The notes beneath the pieces were generated by a model. It did not search any database and was not told the origin of the DNA. It worked only from the letters and a program-made list of their open reading frames with translations. From assembly GCF_900545795.1 (NCBI RefSeq), contig NZ_URAR01000002.1:1-64000 (forward strand): a DNA stretch of 64,000 bases, given 5' to 3'. Below are positions 25,340 to 33,487 of the stretch, piece by piece; position 1 is the stretch's first letter, and each line of letters begins with the position of its first letter. Made by a program: the position numbers and the translations under genes. This DNA comes from an uncultured Veillonella sp. Lineage in GTDB: Bacteria > Bacillota > Negativicutes > Veillonellales > Veillonellaceae.

Positions 25340-26311
25340 ATGAATATTTTATCCGTTGTACCTAATGAAAAAACGATATATGTAGCAGGCGGTTGCTTTT
25401 GGGGTGTAGAAGCATATTTTAAACAAATCGCTGGTATTTTGAGCACAGAGGTGGGCTATGCAAATGGTAAAACTGAGCGCCCTACTTATGAGCAAGTATG
25501 TCATGAAGATACGGGCCATGCAGAAACAGTGAAGCTTGTATACGATAGTCATCGCATTTCGCTAGAAGAAATTGTACTTCACTTGCTTCGCATTATTGAC
25601 CCTACATCCTTAAATAAACAAGGTGGCGATGTAGGCACACAATATCGCACTGGTGTATACTATGTAGACGAAGCTGATAAAGCAAAGGTAGAGCGTCTAT
25701 TTAAAGCAGTTGATCCTAATAATACATTTGTAGTAGAAATCTTGCCATTGGATCAATTCTTTGATGCGGAAACATATCATCAAGATTATTTAGATAAAAA
25801 TCCGACAGGGTATTGCCATGTGCAACTTCATAAAGCTAAGGAACCATTACTTGGTGTTCCTGCGTATGTGAAAGAAGATGCAGAAGCTCTTAGACAACGC
25901 ATTGGCGATGAAGCCTATGAAATTACTCAAAATGAAGATACAGAGCGCCCATTTACGGGAGAATATGATGATCATTTTGAACGCGGCATCTATGTAGATA
26001 TAGTATCTGGTGAACCATTGTTCTTATCTACTCATAAATACAATTCTGGCTGTGGCTGGCCTGCATTTTCTCGCCCTATTGTGGCCAATGCAGTAACTTA
26101 TGAAAAAGATAATTCCCTTAGCCGTGAACGCATCGAAGTGCGCAGTGCACATGGTGACTCGCATTTAGGTCATGTATTCCCAGACGGCCGTCCTGATATG
26201 GGTGGCTTACGCTATTGTATTAATAGTAAATCACTTCGCTTCGTAAAAGCTGAGGATATGGAAAAAGAAGGCTATGGCCATTTGATTCCATTACTTGATG
26301 AAGAAGCGTAA
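25340..26311 (+). CDS. msrAB: fused peptide methionine sulfoxide reductase MsrA/MsrB
   Basis: The 323-residue protein is a two-domain repair enzyme. MsrA (about 1-165) has GGCFWG with catalytic C19 and reduces S-sulfoxides; MsrB (about 195-320) has GCGWPAFSRPI, HLGHVFPDG and RYCIN with catalytic C293 and reduces R-sulfoxides. No zinc-binding CxxC pair is seen in MsrB. AAGGAGG precedes ATG 25340. It is cytoplasmic, lacking a signal peptide. Position behind an OhrR-like regulator fits an oxidative-stress operon. Confidence 0.95.
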   Translation: MNILSVVPNEKTIYVAGGCFWGVEAYFKQIAGILSTEVGYANGKTERPTYEQVCHEDTGHAETVKLVYDSHRISLEEIVLHLLRIIDPTSLNKQGGDVGTQYRTGVYYVDEADKAKVERLFKAVDPNNTFVVEILPLDQFFDAETYHQDYLDKNPTGYCHVQLHKAKEPLLGVPAYVKEDAEALRQRIGDEAYEITQNEDTERPFTGEYDDHFERGIYVDIVSGEPLFLSTHKYNSGCGWPAFSRPIVANAVTYEKDNSLSRERIEVRSAHGDSHLGHVFPDGRPDMGGLRYCINSKSLRFVKAEDMEKEGYGHLIPLLDEEA

Positions 26312-26860
26312 TGTATTTTTCTAGAGCTTCGCTTGTATAATGAGTTTTATCTTCGCAAAGTAGGCTCGATTTAAGTTAGTTGTGGATACTGGCATTAGCT
26401 GTATAGCAAATGACTGATAATGAATATACATACCGAGTTCAGTTATGCGAACTTAGAAATAGCGTAAAATTAATGAAATTTGGTATCTATACCAAAAATG
26501 CATATGTTACAAAGAACAAAGTACAAATGTAATTTGTAAAGAGACAAAGAGAAGCCTCTCCAATAAAGCCTTTTGTGGCCTAGTTGGAGAGGCTTTTTAT
26601 ATATTTCAAGTATACTGATTTGGCATGAATACAAAATACTTAGGGTAATTTGATTGATAAATTTTACCAAAGAGCGTATACTCTTATTCATAGGATATAG
26701 AAAAATCTCGAACTAGTAATGTAACTAGCTATATAGGCTATACCTATTTTAGAGTATGACTCACAAATAAGAGAAAATGAAGGCTTAAAGATAGCACAAT
26801 GGGCTGTTACTTTGAGCAAGAACATGCTATTAACCGAAGTATTTTACAGGAGGTAACACT
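26312..26860. other. 549-bp intergenic region
   Basis: Holds a terminator at 26552-26598 and AT-rich promoter DNA for the aldehyde dehydrogenase. The 240 bp between msrAB and the terminator have no gene; a small RNA is possible but not supported by a clear promoter. Confidence 0.4.
26552..26598 (+). terminator. terminator downstream of msrAB
   Basis: AAGCCTCTCCAA with TTGGAGAGGCTT, an inner GCC/GGC pair and TTTTT after it. It lies 240 bp after the msrAB stop, unusually far. Confidence 0.85.
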
Positions 26861-28348
26861 ATGGCATTACAATTGAAAGAAAAATACGGCTTACTAATTA
26901 ACAATGAATGGCGTCCAGCAAGTGATGGACAAGAATATAATGCATATAATCCTGCCACTGGCGATGTACTCGCTATTTGCGCAGAAGCGACTAAAGACGA
27001 TGTAGATGCAGCAGTAGAAGCAGCGACTGAAGCGTTTAAAACTTGGAAGAAAACTTCCATTCAAGAACGCTCCAGCTATTTATTGAAAATCGCTGATGCA
27101 CTAGAAGCAAAATTAGAGCATTTTGCTCAAGTAGAAACGTATGACAATGGTAAACCAATTCGCGAAACTCGCGGTATTGATATTCCATTTGCCATCGACC
27201 ATTTCCGTTATTTTGCAGGCGTAATTCGCGCTGAAGAAGGCTCTGCACAACAATTAGACGGAGATACTTTATCTTTAATTCTCCATGAGCCAATCGGCGT
27301 AGTAGGCCAAGTTATTCCTTGGAACTTCCCATTCTTAATGGCTGCTTGGAAATTAGCACCAGCATTAGCAGCAGGCTGTACTGTAGTTATTAAACCATCT
27401 AGCCATACGTCCTTAAGCTTACTTGAGTTTGGCGATATTTTAAAAGATATTCTACCAGCTGGCGTAGTTAATATTATTACTGGTAAGGGCTCCAAGTCTG
27501 GTCAATTCATTCTTGATCATCCTGGTTTTGCTAAATTAGCTTTCACTGGTTCTACTGATGTAGGTCTTAATGTATATAAAGCAGCAGCTAAACATTTGAT
27601 TCCAGCTACATTAGAACTTGGTGGTAAATCTGCTAATATCTTCTTTGAAGATGCTAAATGGGATATGGCTATGGAAGGTGCTATGCTTGGTATCTTGTTC
27701 AACCAAGGTCAAGTATGTTGTGCTGGTTCCCGTATTTTCGTACAAGATACAATTTATGACAAATTCGTAGCTGATCTTGCGAAACATTTTGAAAAAGTAA
27801 AAGTTGGCCTTCCTTGGGAAGATGATACTCAATTAGGGGCTCAAATTTACGAAGGTCAAACTGCTAAAGTATTAGAATATGTAGATATTGCTGAAAAAGA
27901 AGGCGCTCGTGTTCTAGCTGGCGGTAAACGCATTACTGAAGGCGAACTTGGTAAAGGCTGCTTCGTACGTCCAACTCTTATTGTAGATGCTACTAACGAT
28001 ATGCGTGTGGCACAAGAGGAAATCTTTGGCCCTGTAGCTGTAGTTATTAAATTCCACAGCGAAGAAGAAGTCATTAAAATGGCTAATGACAGCGAATTCG
28101 GTCTTGGCGGCGGCGTATGGACTCGCGATATTAATCGCGCTATCCGCGTGGCTGAAGGCGTTGAAACTGGTCGTATGTGGGTTAACTGCTACAACCAAAT
28201 CCCAGCAGGGGCTCCATTTGGCGGCGTAAAACAGTCTGGTATTGGCCGTGAAACACACAAAGTGATTCTTGAACATTACAGCCAAAAGAAAAACATCATT
28301 ATCAACCTTAGCGAAAAACCAACTGGTTTATATGATGTAAAAGACTAA
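26861..28348 (+). CDS. NAD(P)-dependent aldehyde dehydrogenase
   Basis: The 495-residue protein belongs to the ALDH superfamily. Catalytic Cys286 lies in NQGQVCCAGSR, the general-base Glu in TLELGGKSANIF, the nucleotide-fold FTGSTDVG and PWNFPFLMAAWKLAPALAAG are all in place. It oxidises aldehydes to acids with NAD(P)+. Codon use is strongly biased towards a restricted set, unlike flanking genes, suggesting high expression. AGGAGGT precedes ATG 26861. A terminator follows. It is a single gene; the physiological aldehyde is unknown, though acetaldehyde/lactaldehyde oxidation would fit this metabolism. Confidence 0.9.
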   Translation: MALQLKEKYGLLINNEWRPASDGQEYNAYNPATGDVLAICAEATKDDVDAAVEAATEAFKTWKKTSIQERSSYLLKIADALEAKLEHFAQVETYDNGKPIRETRGIDIPFAIDHFRYFAGVIRAEEGSAQQLDGDTLSLILHEPIGVVGQVIPWNFPFLMAAWKLAPALAAGCTVVIKPSSHTSLSLLEFGDILKDILPAGVVNIITGKGSKSGQFILDHPGFAKLAFTGSTDVGLNVYKAAAKHLIPATLELGGKSANIFFEDAKWDMAMEGAMLGILFNQGQVCCAGSRIFVQDTIYDKFVADLAKHFEKVKVGLPWEDDTQLGAQIYEGQTAKVLEYVDIAEKEGARVLAGGKRITEGELGKGCFVRPTLIVDATNDMRVAQEEIFGPVAVVIKFHSEEEVIKMANDSEFGLGGGVWTRDINRAIRVAEGVETGRMWVNCYNQIPAGAPFGGVKQSGIGRETHKVILEHYSQKKNIIINLSEKPTGLYDVKD

Positions 28349-28382
28349 TTATATAAGTATTTCTTTTGAAATATAGTATAAT

Positions 28383-28418
28383 AGAGGCAATGAGGATGAA
28401 AGTCCTCTTGCCTCTTTT
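28383..28418 (+). terminator. terminator of the aldehyde dehydrogenase gene
   Basis: AGAGGCAA pairs with TTGCCTCT, continuing through GAGGA/TCCTC to a small loop, then TTTTG. About 35 bp past the stop codon. Confidence 0.88.
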
Positions 28419-28459
28419 GTATTTAGTCATATTTTAATATAGTTAAAGGAGATTAGGTC

Positions 28460-29311
28460 ATGGCGAATCAACATATAAAACAATTAGTGCGTGTAGCATT
28501 AGGAGCCTCTTTGTTGGGGGCGCTTGTAGTAGGCCATACATTAGCAGCCACTGAGTTCACAGAGCTACCTGAGCGTGGACAGATGACGCGGATTATTAAG
28601 GCTTATGAGGAACCAGTGACACATGGGACAGCTCAGCTTACACATCCACGAGCTACACAATATAAGGATATTACCCTTAAGATTTTATTCCCTATGAATA
28701 ATCCTAAAGATTATGATAAAATGCCACAATATGATGGTTTTCCTGTAGAAATTCCTAGTTTTGCTAAGGATGTACAGATTTACTATGTGCCTCAATACTT
28801 AAAATCTGGTGCTGTAGGCGAAGTTAGCTTTAGTGGCAGTCGTCAAGATATGGCACCGTATGTAGCAGAAGCTAAGGCTTTGGCCATTGATTCAATGACA
28901 CTAGGAGAAAGTCGCCACGTATATATTCAATTAGAGCCAGAATCTAATATGGATTATGCTTTAAGCGCACGCGAGTTAGTGTTAGACTATGACATACGCC
29001 GCACAGATAGTCTTAAAAATTTAGGTACTGTACCAGAATTTGTAGCGCCATTGACTGAAAAGTTGAGTGCTATGCGGCTTAAAAATGGTGAAGCTTCAGG
29101 AACCACTCTTGCTTTATCAGAGAAAGAAAATAGAAAATTGCAAAAACAAGTGTTAGGCTACTACTCCTATGAGTTTAATTCTGTAAAAGTTCCTGATGAC
29201 TACAATTTGTATATTTTCAATGTCGGTGGTGTGACTGATCATCAAGTCATGACTGGTGCGTTAGTGAGCCCTGACGAAACAAAAATTATTTATTTTTATA
29301 ATCAGCGCTAA
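28460..29311 (+). CDS. exported protein of unknown function
   Basis: The 283-residue protein has a signal peptide (hydrophobic stretch VALGASLLGALVVGHTLAA, cleavage likely near residue 30) and a mature part of mixed beta structure with no recognised domain. AAAGGAG lies 7-8 bases before ATG 28460. It stands as a single gene between two terminators, probably a periplasmic protein. No function is assigned. Confidence 0.65.
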   Translation: MANQHIKQLVRVALGASLLGALVVGHTLAATEFTELPERGQMTRIIKAYEEPVTHGTAQLTHPRATQYKDITLKILFPMNNPKDYDKMPQYDGFPVEIPSFAKDVQIYYVPQYLKSGAVGEVSFSGSRQDMAPYVAEAKALAIDSMTLGESRHVYIQLEPESNMDYALSARELVLDYDIRRTDSLKNLGTVPEFVAPLTEKLSAMRLKNGEASGTTLALSEKENRKLQKQVLGYYSYEFNSVKVPDDYNLYIFNVGGVTDHQVMTGALVSPDETKIIYFYNQR

Positions 29312-29453
29312 GGCCGCTTTATATGGTTAGCAAGTATAAAATTAAAATAAATATAAATTTAATCAAATACAAAGCTAAGGTAAAGTTAGAGTGTGTCTGA
29401 ATTGAGCTCTTGTACACAAGAGTTATTGCATACAAGAGTTGCTGCACATAATT

Positions 29454-29514
29454 AAAAAAAGCGCCTAAGCCATATCTAGAGAACTAGTCTTTAGATAGGC
29501 TTAGGCGCCTTTTA
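29454..29514. terminator. bidirectional terminator between exported protein and queE
   Basis: GCGCCTAAGCC (29461-29471) pairs with GGCTTAGGCGC (29498-29508) with further TATCTA/TAGATA pairing inside; A run on the left and T run on the right serve both convergent genes. Confidence 0.9.
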
Positions 29515-29526
29515 TTATGGAAACTA

Positions 29527-30186
29527 TTATACACCCTTTGTGTCAGGGTCCCAAATAAATTTGTGAATTTGTAATTGAAGTCGAATCATTTGTAATTGAT
29601 TCTTCAACAGATAATCGACAATATATTTTGGATCAATTTTGCCGAACACAGGGGATACAAAAATATGTCCCTTTGGCTGCTTGGCTAGGACTAATTGCTT
29701 CATTTTATCTAGGTCTTTAGGTGAAGACACAACAAATTTTAGCACATCTTGAGGCTCGATTTGCTCCAATAAGCGCGGATGCATATCTTCCTCGGCAAGT
29801 GAATCAGGACATTTGTAATCGAATGTATAGATTACATTATCATAGCGAAAGGGAGCTAAAATAGAGCCATTAGTTTCAATATTAAACTCGTATGGTCCCC
29901 ACGGCGTTCTATGCTGACTCATTGTTGTAATTAATTCTTCTACGGCTTGTGCTTGTAATAAAGGCTCGCCACCAGTAATGGTAATGTAGCGATTGTTGAA
30001 GGCTTTGAGCTGTGTAATTACCTCGTCTAAGCTCATGGTGTCATAGCTTACATCATCGCCGTAGCTATAAGTTGTATCGCAGTATACGCAGCGCAAATTG
30101 CAATCATAGAGCCGTAAAAAAGAGCAAGGGAATCCTTGACGAATTCCCTCTCCTTCGATGGAGCTAAATAGCTCAATCACGTTCAT
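29527..30186 (-). CDS. queE: 7-carboxy-7-deazaguanine synthase QueE
   Basis: This 219-residue radical-SAM enzyme converts 6-carboxy-tetrahydropterin to 7-carboxy-7-deazaguanine in queuosine synthesis. Cluster cysteines C29, C33 and C36 are in DCNLRCVYC (CX3CX2C), and SIEGEGIRQG and TGGEPLLQ are family motifs. ATG 30186 gives the normal N-terminus; a longer frame from 30219 is less likely. It overlaps queD by 14 bp and the two are co-transcribed. queC and queF are not in the window. Confidence 0.93.
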   Translation of the reverse strand: MNVIELFSSIEGEGIRQGFPCSFLRLYDCNLRCVYCDTTYSYGDDVSYDTMSLDEVITQLKAFNNRYITITGGEPLLQAQAVEELITTMSQHRTPWGPYEFNIETNGSILAPFRYDNVIYTFDYKCPDSLAEEDMHPRLLEQIEPQDVLKFVVSSPKDLDKMKQLVLAKQPKGHIFVSPVFGKIDPKYIVDYLLKNQLQMIRLQLQIHKFIWDPDTKGV

Positions 30187-30511
30187 AAATAGCCACATTC
30201 CCTTCTGACTCTTGCACAACTACTTTGAAACATTTTTCGCCTAATTCGTCAGCAATCCATTTAGCCATATTCTCCGCTGTAGGATTAATATCGCCCATAA
30301 TATCATTAATGTGACGATGGTCTAAGCGCCCATGGATAGCTTCTTTGATGTGACCGAAGTCAATAACCATGCCATTGTGGTTAAGCTCTTTAGCGCGGGC
30401 GTAAATATGCACAATCCAGTTGTGTCCATGAAGGCGTTGACATTTGCTTTCATAGTCGAGTTTTAATTGGTGAGATGCGCTGATTTCTAATTTTTTAACT
30501 ACTGTAAACAT
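30173..30511 (-). CDS. queD: 6-carboxy-5,6,7,8-tetrahydropterin synthase QueD
   Basis: The 112-residue protein of the PTPS fold makes 6-carboxy-tetrahydropterin from dihydroneopterin triphosphate. Zinc ligands H14, H28 and H30 and catalytic C24 are visible in SASHQL and CQRLHGHNW. Next to queE it forms the first steps of queuosine synthesis. The upstream 330 bp hold no recognisable preQ1 riboswitch. Confidence 0.93.
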   Translation of the reverse strand: MFTVVKKLEISASHQLKLDYESKCQRLHGHNWIVHIYARAKELNHNGMVIDFGHIKEAIHGRLDHRHINDIMGDINPTAENMAKWIADELGEKCFKVVVQESEGNVAIYERD

Positions 30512-30841
30512 GTATACCTCTTTTATCTTATGAAATAGTATATTATCTTAATTTCATAGTTGTATTCGGTCTTTATAGGCTAGATAGCCCAACCTAATAT
30601 AACTATAATAATTGCATTGAATACTAAAATCATACCATGTTATAGGGTAGTGGGACAAGAGTTTGAGGTTAACTATATTGAAAAATTTATATATAGATAT
30701 TGTAGTAGCTTTGTAAACGCTTATACACTAAATATAAACATTGCTTTGTAAAAAGATGTTTTGATAATTACTTGTGTGCTACTAGGTTATCAAGCTATTA
30801 AGTTATTAGACTATTAGGCTTGAAACAGAGGCATTAGTGTA
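30512..30841. other. 330-bp intergenic region between queD and dapL
   Basis: It holds the 5' leader of queD with a short GGCT/AGCC hairpin and, near 30780-30830, drifted repeats of TATTAGGCTT/TATTAAGTT. No gene or clear terminator for dapL is visible. Confidence 0.4.
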
Positions 30842-32071
30842 TTAGAATTGTAGACTTTTTATGCGTTCAATGGCTTTGACAGTGTTTTCACGACTTCCAA
30901 AGGCAGTAAGTCTTAAGTAGCCTTCGCCGCAAGGGCCAAAACCAGAGCCTGGAGTACTTACGATGTGAATTTTTTCTAAGAGTAGGTCGAAAAATTCCCA
31001 GCTCGTATAACTAGCAGGTACTTTAAGCCAAATATAAGGCGCATCAGTGCCACCAAATACGGTAAGGCCAATAGATTCTAATCCTTCGCGAATGAGGCGC
31101 GCATTTTCTTTGTAGTAGGCAATAGCCTCTTTAGTTTGAGTCTGCCCTTCTGGCGTATAAACGGCAGCCGCAGCGCGTTGTACGACATAAGGTACGCCAT
31201 TAAACTTAGTACTTTGGCGGCGATTCCAAAGTGGATTGAGGGCTACTTGTTCACCAGCTGAATTTTTAATTTTTAACTCTTTAGGAATTACTGTATAGGC
31301 GCAGCGAGTGCCAGTAAAGCCTGCCGTTTTAGAGAAGGAGCGAAACTCTAGGGCTACTTCCTTAGCGCCTTCGATTTCAAAGATTGAATGAACTGTATCT
31401 TCACTGCTAATAAAGGCCTCATAAGCTGAGTCGAAGAGAAGAACTGCTTCATTAGCTTTGCACCAATCAACCCACTCTTTTAGGCGTGCTTTACTTAATA
31501 CAGTACCAGTCGGATTATTAGGGCAGCAAAGATATACTAGATCAACTGGCTTAGACGGAAACTCAGGGGAAAAATTATTTTCTGCATGGGTTGGCAAATA
31601 TACGATGTTTTCAAAAATACCATCTACGGCCTGTCCAGAACGCCCACCCATTACATTGCTGTCTAAATAGACTGGATATACAGGATCTGTAATAGCCACC
31701 GTATTTTCAGGGCTGAAGAGCTCTTGGATATTGCCACAGTCGGACTTAGCTCCATCTGAGATAAAGACTTCGTCTAAGTCGATTTGTATGCCACGTGTTT
31801 TATAATCATGGTCAACAACGGCTTGGCGTAAAAAATCATAGCCTTGTTCAGGACCATAGCCGCGGAAGGTTTCAATGTGGCCCATTTCGTCCACCGCTTT
31901 GTGCATAGCATCAATAACAGCTGGCGCTAATGGCAAGGTAACATCGCCGATGCCTAAGCGAATTATGTCAGCTTGGGGATTGGCCTGTTGGAAATCACTT
32001 ACTTTGCGAGCGATAGTGGCAAATAAATAGGAACTTTGTAAATTAGAATAATTTTCATTAACTAAGGCCAT
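30842..32071 (-). CDS. dapL: LL-diaminopimelate aminotransferase DapL
   Basis: The 409-residue PLP enzyme converts tetrahydrodipicolinate directly to LL-diaminopimelate for lysine and cell-wall synthesis. It has the fold-type I signature with PLP lysine in SFSKTAGFTGTR, SDGAKSDCGNIQ, and DPVYPVYLDSN, typical of DapL. AGGAGG is upstream of ATG 32071. It is a single-gene unit. The DapL route is known from Firmicutes lacking the succinylase pathway; which variants exist elsewhere in this genome is not visible. Confidence 0.95.
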   Translation of the reverse strand: MALVNENYSNLQSSYLFATIARKVSDFQQANPQADIIRLGIGDVTLPLAPAVIDAMHKAVDEMGHIETFRGYGPEQGYDFLRQAVVDHDYKTRGIQIDLDEVFISDGAKSDCGNIQELFSPENTVAITDPVYPVYLDSNVMGGRSGQAVDGIFENIVYLPTHAENNFSPEFPSKPVDLVYLCCPNNPTGTVLSKARLKEWVDWCKANEAVLLFDSAYEAFISSEDTVHSIFEIEGAKEVALEFRSFSKTAGFTGTRCAYTVIPKELKIKNSAGEQVALNPLWNRRQSTKFNGVPYVVQRAAAAVYTPEGQTQTKEAIAYYKENARLIREGLESIGLTVFGGTDAPYIWLKVPASYTSWEFFDLLLEKIHIVSTPGSGFGPCGEGYLRLTAFGSRENTVKAIERIKSLQF

Positions 32072-32370
32072 AGTTATATCCTCCTTTGATTTATGAGAGT
32101 ATTTTTTAAAAATAAAATAAATATTAATTAATTGATTTTAATGGTCTTGTAGTACCACTTGATTATAGTTTGAATTTGCAGTGATTTTGCTCGTAAAATT
32201 CAAGATTGATCTCATTTATATCTAGATGTAGCCTATAATCTATCAATATAAATATTCTATAGAATTTTAACTGTAAATACAATAAAAAGTTTAGCTACAT
32301 GCATATCAATTTATGATGTTCGTCTTTTTATTTTTGCATAATACTATAGAATTTATAGGCTTAAATAAAA

Positions 32371-32408
32371 AGAAAAACAGGAATCCGGGGAGGGATTCCT
32401 GTTTTTCT
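32371..32408 (-). terminator. strong terminator downstream of the two-component operon
   Basis: AGAAAAACAGGAATCC and GGATTCCTGTTTTTCT form a 16-bp perfect stem with loop GGGGAG; on the minus strand it is followed by TTTTTATTT. It lies about 270 bp after the last operon gene, leaving room for an RNA in between. Confidence 0.9.
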
Positions 32409-32439
32409 TGTAAGGGGAGTGTTAGTGTTAATCAAATGA

Positions 32440-32600
32440 AAAAATTGACTACCTATATCAGCTGAACAGGGAGAGCTCAGGATTGATATAGTTCCCTGTA
32501 ATCAATAATAAGAGGTATGCTGAATGGGGTATCAGCGATACCATTCATTTGATAATATCAATATAATCCATCAAGATGAATTCAAAATGAATTACAGGGT
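32440..32600 (-). ncRNA. candidate structured RNA with pseudoknot topology
   Basis: Four complementary segments occur in order: CTATATCA (32453-32460), ACAGGGA (32466-32472), TGATATAG (32484-32491), TCCCTGT (32493-32499); the first pairs with the third and the second with the fourth, an H-type pseudoknot layout. A separate hairpin is at 32521-32547 (GGTATC-AGC-GATACC with TGAAT/ATTCA), and CCCTGTAAT (32494-32502) can alternatively pair with ATTACAGGG (32591-32599). It lies between the operon end and its distant terminator. No known family is recognised and transcription is not shown. Confidence 0.45.
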
Positions 32601-32679
32601 AAATTATAAATTATTTTTTTTAAATGGAAAATCGCTAAGAATACAGTTAGTATAATGCTTTATTAAATGCCCTATACAA

Positions 32680-33468
32680 TTAATATACATTAGATTTTAT
32701 AATATGACCATTAACTCCATCAATAATTAACTCATAGGTTAGGCCGCTGCTTTTTGCGAATATATGATATAAAGGATGCTTTTTAAACTCCCCTGGTGGA
32801 GTGCGACTAAAATCATTTTCCGGTAAATGTGGTGGTGGTCCTAAATGGATTTCACCACTAGCCGATGTAGCCCCCGTTTCTTGTTCACTAGCATTTGCCG
32901 TGGAGGACATATTATTAGCTTCAGTCGCAGCTGATGTATCGCCAGATGTGGTAGCATCCTTACTGGCCGCCATTTTATGCTGTGCACTTCGACGTATATT
33001 TTGTGCGTCTGGCGGCATTTGGATAGGCGGTAAGGATGTATCGCTATTCTTATCTTCTGGCAGATTACTTTGTCCCATATTCTCTGCTGTAGTAGCTTTG
33101 TCCTTATTTATAGGCGGTTTGTTAGTAAACATAGGGGGCATTGGTAGGTCTTCAAAGGTGATGAGACCAATTTTAGTAAAGCGTAATTCTTCTAGTGGCA
33201 CACCCGTATTAATGGCGGCAATTTCTTTGATTTTATCTTCACTAAGTATTGTTAATTGATTATTTTTAGCCTGTGCTCTTACCATTTCGGTCCGCGCATT
33301 GACGATGCGCAAGCGCTCTTGGGCTTGGTAATAAGTATATACATTGTATATAGCAACACCAATTAACACAATCACTAATCCAATGCCGATAAGACGATAA
33401 AATGGCTTCTTAGGCGAAGTCTCATCATCATGGGGGCGAGAAAAGGGATTAAAGCGAAAAAAAGTCAT
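32680..33468 (-). CDS. membrane-anchored protein with a split PepSY-like domain
   Basis: The 262-residue protein has a cytoplasmic basic start, one membrane segment (about residues 27-45) and a PepSY-like domain whose first half (ILSEDKIKEIAAINTGVPLEELRFTKIGLI, about 73-103) and last half (YELIIDGVNGHIIKSNVY, about 244-261) are separated by about 100 low-complexity Ser/Thr/Ala/Pro-rich residues. PepSY domains often regulate proteases or sensor kinases in the envelope. It is the third gene of a unit with a response regulator and a histidine kinase (19-bp gap to the kinase), so it may modulate the sensor. The function is inferred. Confidence 0.6.
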   Translation of the reverse strand: MTFFRFNPFSRPHDDETSPKKPFYRLIGIGLVIVLIGVAIYNVYTYYQAQERLRIVNARTEMVRAQAKNNQLTILSEDKIKEIAAINTGVPLEELRFTKIGLITFEDLPMPPMFTNKPPINKDKATTAENMGQSNLPEDKNSDTSLPPIQMPPDAQNIRRSAQHKMAASKDATTSGDTSAATEANNMSSTANASEQETGATSASGEIHLGPPPHLPENDFSRTPPGEFKKHPLYHIFAKSSGLTYELIIDGVNGHIIKSNVY

Positions 33469-33487
33469 GTAATATCCTTTCTGTTAT

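Larger units (their letters stand above)
32072..32679. other. 608-bp intergenic region
   Basis: The left half (32072-32370) is AT-rich 5' flank of dapL with no riboswitch consensus. The right half carries a terminator and a candidate structured RNA (see the two entries below). Confidence 0.4.

Noticed and set aside
30512..30841. preQ1 riboswitch upstream of queD
   Set aside because: The leader lacks the loop and A-rich tail of any preQ1 class I recognise; only a 4-bp hairpin is seen.
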